Below, piece by piece: positions 37,274-47,851 of a DNA stretch of 64,000 nucleotides. Below the pieces are notes generated by a model, which saw only the letters and a program-made list of their open reading frames with translations, ran no database searches and was not told the origin of the DNA. Source of the stretch: Sipunculus nudus (lineage: Eukaryota; Annelida; Sipuncula; Golfingiida; Sipunculidae). Position 1 is the stretch's first letter. Each line of letters starts with the position of its first letter. The translations under genes and the position numbers were made by a program. The DNA lies in the NCBI GenBank assembly GCA_026874595.1, contig CM049308.1, forward strand, positions 77,984,124-78,048,123, in the 5' to 3' direction.

Positions 37274-37400
37274 TCTATATATTAATAGCGTATCGTGATT
37301 TGTGTGATTTCCGTATCTCCCGATTTCCGGTGGATTTCCGATACCAACGTACGGATTGTTTCGTTCATCCCGAACCGTGCGTAGCACAGGTATTTGCTAG
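37274..37400 (+). mobile_element. Second Helitron 5' end: 127-bp mini-Helitron or tandem terminus
   Basis: TCTATATATTAATAGCGTA (37274-37292) repeats the first 19 bases of the larger Helitron exactly, again after an A (37273). Both starts share CGTACGGATTG and TATCTCC downstream. With the CTAG end at 37400 this defines a 127-bp unit with all cis signals. It could be a short Helitron inserted next to the 3' end of the longer one, which would then lack its own 3' end, or a composite that moved as one. Confidence 0.65.
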
Positions 37401-38030
37401 TGTAAATTGAATATAGTTAAAAGCTGCAATACAAATATTCTCTACCTTCAATAGTTAAAATTGCTGAGTTGGTGAATATTGTTCCCACTGTTCTATCTGT
37501 ATAGATGTTTCAGGGCCTTCTTTCCTTAATTTGTAGTACGTTATAAGTTCTAGGTCCAATGTTACAATAAGTGCAAATTTTTTAATGGGTGACTGGAAGG
37601 GGGTTGGGGGGGTTGGGGGGGATTACAGACAAAAAACCCCAACTAATGATAAGTGATAAATAACATAACAAATAAAATTTTGAATTTACAGCTCTTGGAT
37701 CACAAGCTTAACAATGAGTAATATTTATATTAATTATTATTGATTAAATTTTGTTTTAGTTTGTTGAATTAATGCGTATGTTCTGCAAGCTATATTTGTA
37801 GTTTTTAGCTGTAAAATACCAATGTTTAACATGATTATCTTATAATTATATATTTGACATTTCACATAAGAGGTGAAATTAAAAAATAAATATGACAGGA
37901 TCCAACAAATGATATTTTCATAGAATATAAAATTAATTCATTAAATATTAATTATTATTGACTTACAGTCTCACAATGTTTTACAAATTCTTTGAATTGA
38001 TGAGAGGCCAGCATGTTAAATATAGTGTAA

Positions 38031-38368
38031 TTGAAGCCAGCCTAGGAGTAGATTAGAATTCTGATCTGGGCTGGTCCAGTTTAAAATCAGTCCACCATAG
38101 GATTGTTAACTTGACCGGCCCAGATCAAAATTCTAATCTGGGCTGGCCCAGTTTCAAATCAGTCCAGACCAGATTTAAATCCTTAAGGCTTCGCAGCAGG
38201 ATTTTAATCTGGACCGGCCCAGATCAAAATTTTAATCTGGGCTGGCCCAGTTTAAAACTGGTCTGGCCCAGATTAGAATTTTGATCTGGTCCGGTCCGAA
38301 TCAAAATTTTGATCTGGGCTGGCCCAGTTTTAAATTGGGCCAGATTCTAATCTGGGCCTCGACATATA
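38031..38368 (-). repeat. Right TIR of foldback element 1
   Basis: Inverted counterpart of 34925-35263, with the same module order and the outer end CTGGGCCTCGACATATA. Small indels distinguish it from the left arm. Confidence 0.88.
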
Positions 38369-40319
38369 TATAAATGAGATCGTCAGTTAACCTGGTCACA
38401 ACATTATTTTCTTATAAAATATAGTCTGGTTCAAACTTCAGTCTCAACTTCAGAATTTTTCTGTTTCCAGCATTTTTAGTTCAACTTCTGATTGATAAAC
38501 AACACTGACACGGAACAGTTTCTGGATTCCATTTAAACATGTCTCACAAATTAATCAAGTTCACGTGCTCAGAAGAACATCAATTTCCTAATGTTAGGTA
38601 TTAACGTTACTACTGCAGTCTCATTATATCCTTTAATATCCTGTTAGACTTTTCAGTCATAATGTTATTTCCTGTCTGGTAGATGAAAAAATTATGTAGA
38701 AATTCAAAGAAGAGTTCACACAAGAACAAGCCATGTGCAGAGTTCTTTTAAAACAGAGAGGCTCCATTATTTTCAGTTTATAACATGCTTATTATGTAAA
38801 AGGGTAACACGTCTGAGCTGCAGACACTGATGATAGTGAAAGGATCATCTTCCTATGAGCAAAAGCCCCTGTCTCATTGGACTCACAGTTCCCGACTAAT
38901 TGCGAACAGTATATATGAAGGAGTTTCCACCATATCTCAAAAAGTCGACTGATGTTCTCATTTTCTTCTTGTGATTTGCAGAGCCTCAATCTCGAATCGC
39001 TGGAATTTTAACGCTAAAATAATTTGTGCCACAAATTTTCTTTTAAAATAGTCAGAGAGTCACAAGTGTCGAGAACCTTTTTACAGTAAAATTTAGTTTC
39101 CATAAGTCAGAAAGAGCAAGAAATGTGATACAATTTTGTGAGGGGTTGGAAGCCTAAAAACTAAATCGTGACTGATTTGAGACAAAAATGCAAGTGTGAC
39201 AAATGTGCAGTTTGTTGCATGAATGTCGCTTGTAATGTCATGCAGCAATTGTTTGATATGTATTTGAATTCCAGATGAAGTTTTGCCCAATTTTCACTCA
39301 GAGTGCATGCTTGGTGCCACTGTATTTAAGAATTTGATAGGTGATTGCTCTTCCTTTTTAATGAACTTGTCTGTGACTGCAGACACAAGTTCTGGCTGAT
39401 TAAACCTTGATTTTTATATTTATAGCTTTTTGGCATGTAATGTGGATGTACAGGAAGTGGTTTGCCATTAACGTAACACTTAGCACTTGCTATCAGTCAG
39501 AATTGTTTGCCAGTGATTTTCTCAACTGCACATCTTAAGTTCACTTTTTTTCAAATTCACATAAATAACATTTTTTCCCATGATGCTGCAGAGGAAATGG
39601 AGAGTGTTTGTCTGGAAGCAAGGAATAAACACTTTAAGGATACAGTAGGTGGCGTAATTTTAGCACTTTTGGTGGTAGCACTGTAGTCAGGATTGCGAGA
39701 TTATTTGACAGGTACAAGATTGGTTATGGACAGCCGTCTGCCTTTGTTTCATTGGCTGATTTTTATGTCTGTTGGTAATTACTGTTCTGTGTGACTGTTG
39801 CTGATACCCTGACCACTGACAAGGATTCTCTCATGTTTTTGAAAGTAGTGGTGTCAATGCCATTTTCCCCCAGAAAATTGTCCATGTGGTCAGGATATAT
39901 GAGTTTCTCTTAAGTGTTTGGCTGGTAATTTTATAGGCAACTGCTTTTATTTCTTTCATAAACTGTCTACCTGTGGTATATATCTATCAGTCAGCCTTGG
40001 AATTTCCTCAAAGTCCAACTTTTTTGTCATTTTCTGTGTTAAAAGAAATGTTGGTAAAAGATTATAATATAAGTTTATATTTGAGACATTTTACTGGTCT
40101 TCATAGAGGTGTCTGCTTGGAGTTTCATCCTTGAAGGAATGGCTTTAAATCAGTGACCTTGCTATGTATATACCTAAGATGAGGTTCTAGGTTCAGAGTT
40201 GAACACAACCAGCTCACATGTTTAGTTGTTGGCCTGGCTACCACAGAGCTAGTGTACGGACCATGTCAGAGTGGCAGTGCAAGTCCCATACTGAATCAAA
40301 ACTTAAATTCAAACAAGAC
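38369..40319. other. Gene-free stretch
   Basis: No gene recognised. Two minus-strand frames (38792-38989 and 39093-39290, 65 codons each) have no domain or splice support. Confidence 0.45.
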
Positions 40320-41660
40320 ACCACTGTGACCTAGTTTCTCCGACCTATAGGGAAAAGATGTCATATGAGCACCCTGAATGTCAGATTGGGACAAATCCTA
40401 TCTGTGAGGCCTATAATCCTCTAAAGTGACATTTAGGGAGGTCCCTTGGCAAATCTCCTTGGAAACCTATAATTAGGTCATGGTGACTTATATTTTGTGA
40501 CAGACAGGCCAAAACATGATATCAAGCACCCTGAATGTCAGATTGGGACAAATCGTATATGTGAGGCCTAGAATCTTCTAACTGAATATCCTGAGAGTTC
40601 CTGACAAATCTCCATTGAAACCTGAAATTAGGTCATGGTGACCTAAATTTTATGACCGACAGGCCAAAAACATGATTTCAAGCACCCTGAATGTCAGACG
40701 TATCCATTAGGCCTAGAAACCTCTAACCTGACATATTAGGATATCCTAGGCAAATGTCCTTTGAAACCTGAAACTTGGTCACTGTGACCTATATTCTCTG
40801 ACCTATAGGGAAAAGATGTCACATGTTTCTATGAGGCCTAGAATCTTATAAATATATATCCTGGGAGTTTCAAGGCAAATCTCCTTGAAAACCTGAAATT
40901 AGGTCAGGTGTCCTATATTTTATGACCTTAGGACCAAAAACAAGGTTTTTTCAGCATTTAACGGGGCACAAATTGAATCGGTAAGACCTAGAGTCTTCTT
41001 ATGTAACATTCTGAGATGTCCTTTGCAAATATCTTTGGAAAACTGAAATTAGGTCACCATGACCAATTTTTTGCGACCTTTAGGAAAAGAAGTCATATAA
41101 GCACCAAGACAGTCAGGTCACACATTGTATCTGTTAGGCCTAGAATCTTCTAATGTAACATTCTGAAACCTCCTTGGCCAGTGTCCTTGGTAAACATAAA
41201 TTAGGTCACCATGAACTATATTTGGCAACCTATTAGAAAAGATGTCATATAAGCACCCAGACAGTCAGACAGGGCACAAATTGTATCCACTAGACCTAGA
41301 ATCCTTTAACATTAAATTCAGGGAGGTCCTAGTCAAGTGTCCTTGGAAACCTGAAATTAGGTCATGGTGACCTATGTTGTGTGACCTATGGGCTGAAAAA
41401 TGGTTTTGCGCACCCAGACAGACAAGGCAAAATTTGTATCCATTAGCCTTAGACTCTTCTAACATGACATTCAGGGTAATCCTCGGCAATTCTCCTTGGA
41501 AACCTAAAATTGGATCATGGTGACCTATATTCTGCTAGCTATGGACCAGAAACTTGATTTTGAGCACCCAGACAGACAGGGTACAAATTGTATCTATTTT
41601 CCTTGGAACCCTCTATTGTGATATCCAGGGGAGGTCCTTGGCAGGTCTCCTATGAATTCT
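40320..41660 (+). repeat. ~150-bp tandem array with AGGTCAnnnTGACCT palindromes
   Basis: About eight diverged units share GGCCTAGAATCTTCTAA, a CTGA-A-TTCCT/GTCCTTGGCAAATCTCCTTGG-type stretch (in variants), AACCTGAAATTAGGTCA and a GACAGACAGG-type stretch. The palindrome starts at 40475, 40630, 40776, 40901 (broken), 41051, 41203, 41359 and 41512, spaced about 125-156 bp. It is exact (AGGTCATGGTGACCT) at 40630 and 41359. The unit is related to the internal units of 20221-21321. Confidence 0.85.
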
Positions 41661-41802
41661 GAAATATATATATTCTGTCCATTTTTTCAACACTAACTTT
41701 AGCCATAGGCTATTCTCAGACAATATATATATCATTAATAAAAAAAAACATGAGCAACCAGTCAAAATTAGCTGAGTGTCATGGCCCTTGGGCCTATAGT
41801 TA
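41661..41802 (+). repeat. 3' end of the tandem-unit element, with hairpin terminus
   Basis: Ends AGCTGAGTGTCATGGCCCTT then GGGCCTATAGTT. GGCCC (41783-41787) pairs with GGGCC (41790-41794). The position and preceding word (AGCTGAG-GTCATG) match the GACC/GGTC hairpin of 17377-17388, but the stem bases differ while still pairing. This marks the 3' end of the element that carries the 40.3-41.7 kb array; its 5' hairpin is not found. Confidence 0.6.
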
Positions 41803-43012
41803 AGCATACTGGTAAATTACACCATGTATCTATTGAATTAACAAGCATAACTCACAGATTCTGGGATTGACAGTTTTGCCCTACCAAGCCTAAGGGAAAC
41901 ATTGATGGTTCCCTCTGAGATTGTTTCCCCACATTGGTTTTGTACTCATGTTTTTCTGTTGGCTCTTTCCTAACTTGGAGTGAAGTATCATAAAGGCCAG
42001 ATGGACACATTTGTTTATTAATTCATGTTTTCTTTTGTGTGAATTCTTTACACAGATCATAATCCAAAGATTACCAATCTTTTTACATTAGTGTTATTCT
42101 AATATTGTGGACAGCCATTGCAGGGTAGTGTTTGGCATGAATGCCATACTGTCTCAAAGTAGGCCCTGTTGATCAAATTTGATTGCCTACTTTGTTATGT
42201 TTTCATGGCTACCTGGCCAACAAGGTTCCCTAGGTATCATGCCCTACAGGTAACTGCTGTCGTTTCTGCAGTTTTCCCAACCCTAAGCATTTAAAACCTT
42301 GTATTCAGATGCCTTTAAATAAGATCATATTCATCATTTTTAGAAATAAAAGCATAAAATCCACTGTAAAGTTGATGTTTATATATTCTTCTTTAAGCTG
42401 GACTATACTGACCACACTCCATTAAGATCTAACCTTTAAACAAAGACTTTTTGAGATCTTAAACTTTATTTATCTCTTGTTAACTTTAATGGCACTTTGT
42501 CATGATTCAGCAGTATTTATCATTATCTTTTTCATTCATCTAAAGGGTAATGGAACACTGTCATGCTTCGGACAAACTTCAACGCAAAGACGCCCATCTT
42601 TTTAGCAGAACCAGCTGAAATTTCGTGACATATGGTAACACTCTTCTTGCCTGTGAAGGACCAATAAGAGTCAATGAGCTGTTAGTGTAAATTGGCTACT
42701 TTTGCTTCTAAGGGACCGATTTGGTAACATGCTTGCCTACTTGTTGGCCATACACCAAATTTGTGCTAATGTCTGCTTTCCACTAGTCAGAGATGTTGTT
42801 TGCCCATGCTTCCTGTCACAGATTAATGTGTATTACTTTAAGGTGTTTTTCTTCTAAAGTTTTCACACCCACACGTTGACTTTCACTGTGTTTTCTTCCA
42901 TCTTCTACCTTTCCCTTATCTCTTATTCTCCTCTTCTCCTCAGTTTTTATGGGTGTTTTAGTATACCAGTATAGATTTATATAACCTTGTACATGCTAAA
43001 ACAATTTTGTAC
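41803..43012. other. Gene-free stretch
   Basis: No gene or repeat recognised. Confidence 0.45.
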
Positions 43013-43412
43013 ACCGGTCATATATATGATGGGAGTATTATATGGTATACCCACCATCAGTCCATTGTGTCATCTATTAACTTTTAGTGTGGCCACAATA
43101 ACTTACCGGGGCTTTGATGAATTTTTGATGATTACCAAACTCACCGTAACTACTAACTACCAACTGATTATCTCGACCGAGTTTGATTTTGGGCAAAATA
43201 CACAAGGTCATGGGTCACAAGGCTACTTAGTGGTGTCACCGCGAAAACTTAGGAAGAATATTTAGGTTTTTGAAAAAACTCATCAGAATTGTAAATCAAT
43301 AAAATATCTCGCCTCAGTTCTGTTTCCAGCAAAATCCAACCATATTTTTATAAGTTAGAGGCCACTGCACTTTAGAGGCACCATGGTGACTTTACAAAAA
43401 TCAGGAAACCTT
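43013..43412 (+). repeat. 'TTAACTTTTAGTGT' repeat, long copy 1
   Basis: Shares with 46621-47090, in order: GGGAGTATTATATGGTATACCC, ATTAACTTTTAGTGTGGCC, AATAACTTACC, TTTGATG-ATTTTTG, AACTCACC, CAACTGATTATCTC, AAGGTCATGGGTCAC, GTGGTGTC-CG-GAAAACTTA, AAACTCATCAG and AGAGGC-ACTGCACTTTAGAGGC. No protein coding. Confidence 0.75.
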
Positions 43413-43955
43413 GACAATAAAAAAAATGGACTGAAATGATTAGATGAATTTAGAGAATAACCCACGTTTTTTTAAAAGCTGAGGTGCAGTCAGTTAACTA
43501 TTGTTACATTAATGGTCTAAAATGATTTGCTGGTACCTATAACTAACTGTGAGTATCATTAAGAAGAGTAGTGTTGATTTTAATGCAGATATGATAGTTG
43601 CTGGACAATTGTTGCATGATGTATGTGACAGTGGCTGAACAATATTTGCATGATGTGGCTCAATGTACAATCACAATTGCAGCCAGTTGTGCAAGTGCAA
43701 AGAGTATTTTGCTTTTAGGACTGGATGACATTAATGTACATTGATAGGCTTTATATTTTATTCTAATTGGATTCCGAGACATTTACTATTTGATATGTCC
43801 ATATCTCTAATTGAATCAGTCATTATATGTTACATTTAGAACAGGAAATGGAAGGTATTACATTTGATTTTATTAGGGTATGAGGGCATGTGGTGGTTGA
43901 TTAATTCAGGTAGGCTGATTTAATAAATGGTGGCATTAACTGATACCATGAAATA
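43413..43955. other. Unannotated spacer
   Basis: Nothing recognisable. Confidence 0.4.
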
Positions 43956-44100
43956 CAGTGAAACTAAAAATTTCGACCACCAATGGGAACCAGATGAAGT
44001 GGTTATATTTTTTAGGTGTTTATCTGAGCGAGGTCTGATATAAAGAGCAGATAAAAACTAACTGTGAAAAAATGGAAAATAAGAATTGAGACTGAAAAAA
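43956..44100 (-). mobile_element. Family II MITE, left part, interrupted by its own amplified interior
   Basis: Starts CAGTGAAACTAAAAATTTCG after TA (43954-43955). It aligns with the reverse complement of 25717-25894 through CGACCAC, GGGAACC/GGGACC, AGTGGT, TTTTAGGTG/TTTTAGAGGTG and GAGCGAGGTCTGATAT-AAGAGC. At the point corresponding to the MITE centre the minisatellite begins. After the array, GTGAATTGGTTACCAATTATTTT near 44846 resembles the next MITE segment (GTGAGGAGGTGGTCATTATTTT), so the right half may resume there. Confidence 0.65.
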
Positions 44101-44848
44101 GAGCAAATATGTATTGAAACTGAAAAATAGAGCAAACTAGAATTCAAACTGTGAAAAAAAAGAGCAAATAAGAATTGAGACTGAAAAAAGAGCAAATATG
44201 TATTGAAACTGAAAAATAGAGCAAACTAGAATTCATACTGTGAAAAAAAAGAGCAAATAAGAATTGAGACTGAAAAAAGAGCAAATATGTATTGAAACTG
44301 AAAAATAGAGCAAACTAGAATTGAGACTGTGAAAAAAAGAGCAAATAAGAATTGAGACTGAAAAAAGAGCAAATATGTATTGAAACTGAAAAATAGAGCA
44401 AACTAGAATTGAGACTGTGAAAAAAAGAGCAAATAAGAATTGAGACTGAAAATAGCAAATATGTATTGAAACTGAAAAATAGAGCAAACTAGAATTGAGA
44501 CTGTGAAAAAAAGAGCAAATAAGAATTGAGACTGAAAAAAGAGCAAATATGTATTGAAACTGAAAAATAGAACAAACTAGAATTAAGACTGTGAAAAAAA
44601 GAGCAAATAAGAATTGAGACTGAAAAAAGAGCAAATATGTATTGAAACTGAAAAATAGAGCAAACTAGAATTGAGACTGTGAAAAAAAGAGCAAATAAGA
44701 ATTGAGACTGAAAAAAGAGCAAATATGTATTGAAACTGAAAAATAGAGCAAACTAGAATTGAGACTGTGAAAAAAGAGCAAATAAAATTGAGACTGAAAA
44801 AAGATCAAATATGTATTGAAACTGAAAAATAAAGCAAACTAGAATATG
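44055..44848. repeat. 87-bp higher-order minisatellite (three ~29-bp subunits)
   Basis: About nine higher-order units, marked by ATGTATTGAAACTG at 44109, 44198 and then every ~87-88 bp to about 44808. Each unit has three subunits of the form GAGCAAAtAAGAATTGAGACTG-AAAAA, distinguished by AATAAGAATT, ATATGTATT and ACTAGAATT. The A-rich complement produces long minus-strand open frames (44233-44722) of Phe/Ser/Ile/Leu repeats. These are by-products of the unit length being nearly a multiple of three, not genes. Confidence 0.95.
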
Positions 44849-46620
44849 TGAATTGGTTACCAATTATTTTAGAATTTGACATTTTCTTATCATCCTTTAA
44901 TCATCTACTTTTGCATTGACCATGCAAACTTTAAGCACTCAAATATTTTGTAAATGGCAGTAGAGAATTTTACTCCCTTACTTACATTAATCGTATAAGG
45001 ATTTGATAAATCTGTCCTCTGTTGTTTCAGCCTGCAGGTGCACTGTGATATTTTATATTTTTGATTTATTATTGAGAGTAATATGGAACTTTTTGTTTCA
45101 TTTTAATCATGGACAGCTGTGGCCGTAAACAATTTTTGCTTTACTCTTAGTTTACTTGACTCTTTGTGTGATATAAAATATGTAGAAATGGAAACCTTGA
45201 TGTTGCCAGAAAATGATGCTTTCTCTCTTCTGGGCATTAGCTGACAATAAAATCATTTCACTTGTACTCTTGTTTTCGTACAGAATTTTCATTAAACCTG
45301 TCACAGTAAATGTTATGTCCTTGCTTTAAAAGCATTTGCTTCTCTTAGTTTGCATCTTAAACAACAGGCTCTCAGTCAAACCAGTACTCTGTAGAATACT
45401 TTAAAAAAAATGGATGGTTTGTTTCTGTTGGATGTACATGTATAAAGACATACTAGCCCATTAAACCATCTGAATTCCATTAGCAGGTGTGAGCCTGAGG
45501 TCGCCATTGATATAATCCTTATAAAAGGCCAGTCTACCAAGCTGTTTATGACCACATTACATGATGTTTAAGCTCTTTTCCTTGATATCTATGTTTAGTA
45601 TATTATACCTTGTTTTTTTTATTTTTTGTTTTGTTTTGCACTTATATATATATATAGCATCTTATGTTTGTCTGGAAACTTGTTTCATGATATAGTCTGG
45701 AAAATATGTTCATATTGTACTTCATTTGTTAAGTTCATAATTATTATTATAAGTAATAACTGTTATTGTTATCATAACATATTATGTTAAGGTTTTCTTG
45801 TTTAAAATACTTAAGTACACCCATTTTCTGGCATGTACAGCACTATAAGGGCCTGTGGAGTGCTGAAATGAGACCAAGTAAGTGACTTACTATTAAGCCA
45901 ATATATGGACAGGTAACATAAAAATGTATATTAAAATAGTTGCTGTTACTGAAGGCTATCTGGCCCATATCATGGTCCTGGACACTTTCAGTTATGCTCT
46001 AAATTCTGTTTAGGTATATATTCTTTATGCATTAGTTTGCAGAACCTACACCCATCAATTTACATTAATTCTCCTCTTTAAAGCACTATACAAACAAAAC
46101 ACTTTTACTCCCAGTATATTAAGGCCACTGAAGCTAGAAACTTATTGCAGTAGGATCTTCTTCTAGCCCACTCCTTGATAGCATACTTCCCATTGGTTAC
46201 AACATCATAACAGCACACACATCTACCAACAGTGACATTTTTGAGGAAATTTCTTAGGTCTCCAGCACTAAAGAGGTTATGGTTTTATTTAAAGCAAAGA
46301 TTTTAGTTTAATAAGGATATTTTAATGTTATCCAGGTGTTCATTTTTAAATTTAAGGGGACCCATTCCAATATATGATGTCTTTTAAGTATGGATAATCC
46401 CTTGAAACTTTTATAAAAAATAGACCAGAAAATCCTAATCCTACAGTACACTGTCTGTTCATTTTGATTATATCCACTTGTTTATAACATGTGGGGGACC
46501 CACTAAAATAAAACATTTATCAATGACATCTGGTGGCAGGTCAGAAAAACCAGGGATTTGCAAATGGCATTTTGTCACAAAAAACTTTAATCTTCAGCAC
46601 AACTTAAATTTCATGTTTAT
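44849..46620. other. Gene-free stretch
   Basis: No gene recognised. A short (TA)n run lies near 45644-45656. 45480-45570 is locally complex and could be conserved non-coding DNA, but this is unsupported. Confidence 0.45.
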
Positions 46621-47090
46621 TTTTATACACCCGTCTTTTGACAGGAGTATTATGGTATACCCATCATCCCTCTGTCTGTCCATTAACTTTTAGTGTCACC
46701 TCAATAACTTACCTTGACTTTGATGGATTTTTGCGAAACTCACCATAAGTACTTACCAACAGATTATCTCATGCAAGTTTGATTATGGGCAACGTTCATG
46801 CTTATTTAATAAGGTCATGTGTCACTCGGCAACTTTGTGGTGTCGCGAAGAAAACTTATGAAGATTATTTTGATAAAACTCATCAGTAATGTTAATCAAT
46901 AAAATTTCTCAAATAAGTTCAAAATTCCATTGAAATCTATACACATTTTAATGAGGTCAGAGGTCACCGCACTTTAGAGGCACCTTGGTGACTTACCAAA
47001 AATCCTATGGATTTTCATGAAACTCATTAATACATATTAACCACATTTGGAACATTCACATATGCCTTAGAATTTCTGATTGCATTATTT
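46621..47090 (+). repeat. 'TTAACTTTTAGTGT' repeat, long copy 2
   Basis: Starts near TTATACACCCGTCTTTTGAC, where GTC and GAC can pair, and runs to GAAACTCATTAATACATATT. It is the best-preserved copy in the window. Homology with 43013-43412 covers most of its length. Confidence 0.78.
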
Positions 47091-47851
47091 GCCAAATATA
47101 AAAAAAAATGAAAAAAAGTGGTGAAAGTTTATGGATTAAAACTTTGAATTACAACAAATATTTCAAACAGAATGTGTTTAATTGAAATCTAAGAGTGTTA
47201 GTCAAAATGAAATATGAGACACAATTGAAATCTTCAGAAAATACAGATCCACATAGTTAACTTTCTCATTTGTCATGGTCACTGTATCCCCATTGTAAAC
47301 TTTATCAATTTAGTTATTACAAATAACAAGTGAATTAAATCAAGTGGTTGGTTAGAAAACCATATGAATAGGGATTGTCAGGACTTGTAAATTGCATAAA
47401 CTCATAGACCTCATGAAATATAATATGCAGGAATGGTAAAAAAATGGTTGAAACATTTTCATTAATTTAATGTATTGTAAAGGGCATGTGATGAAATAGC
47501 AATTGCTGGTCTCATAATTTTGTCATTTTAAAATTACTAGGCATTCTGAAGGTTGGTATTCTGATTTTCTTTAACTCTGAACTTAAACATGACACCTGAT
47601 TCTGTTATTCCTCAATAGAGTAAACAGTCATTAAGAAAAAAAACATGTTTTTCATGTATTTTCACAAATGAATGTTTTATGAATATGGATACTGTTCTGT
47701 GGATAAAAGCATCAAAACTGTCCACCCTGAACATTTTTAATCTGTGATCATCAGTGCGTAGGCTGCCTGTTCCACCATTTAATGCACACTTCCTGTTCCC
47801 CTGTGTTGTAAATGTAATTAATATACCTCACACAAATACCAACACCGATGT
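47091..47851. other. Unannotated spacer
   Basis: Nothing recognisable before the GATGT target duplication at 47847-47851. Confidence 0.45.

Larger units (their letters stand above)
35925..37400 (+). mobile_element. Helitron insertion (1,476 bp), non-autonomous
   Basis: Starts TCTATATATTAATAGCGTA directly after an A (35924) and ends TATTTGCTAG directly before a T (37401). This is the classic Helitron outline: 5' TC, 3' CTRR (here CTAG at 37397-37400), insertion between A and T, no target duplication. Six bases before the end (37391-37396 intervene) lies a hairpin, CCGTGC (37375-37380), loop GTA, GCACAGG (37384-37390, one bulge). The empty site TAACTAA|TGTAAATT is present in foldback element 2 at 49707/49708. 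No Rep/helicase frame is present. A second copy of the 5' end occurs inside at 37274. Confidence 0.9.
34925..38368. mobile_element. Foldback element 1 with ~340-bp palindromic TIRs
   Basis: The left end reads TATATGTCGAGGCCCAGATT and the complement of the right end is the same. The inverted repeats run to about 35263 on the left and start at about 38031 on the right. Each TIR is itself built of ~45-bp modules in which CCAGATYAAAATTYTRATYTGG-like near-palindromes alternate with CCCAGTTTTAAACTGGG-like ones, so each arm can fold on itself as well as on its partner. The core is AT-rich with no open frame, apart from a nested Helitron at 35925-37400. Without that insertion the element would be about 1,968 bp, close to copy 2 (2,001 bp). 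Flanks are TA-rich, so the target duplication cannot be read. No transposase is visible. Confidence 0.9.

Noticed and set aside
44233-44722. Two long minus-strand frames (133 and 77 codons) rich in Phe/Ser/Ile
   Set aside because: They are the translation of the 87-bp minisatellite. Unit length is a multiple of three, so the frame stays open through the repeats; there is no unique sequence or domain.
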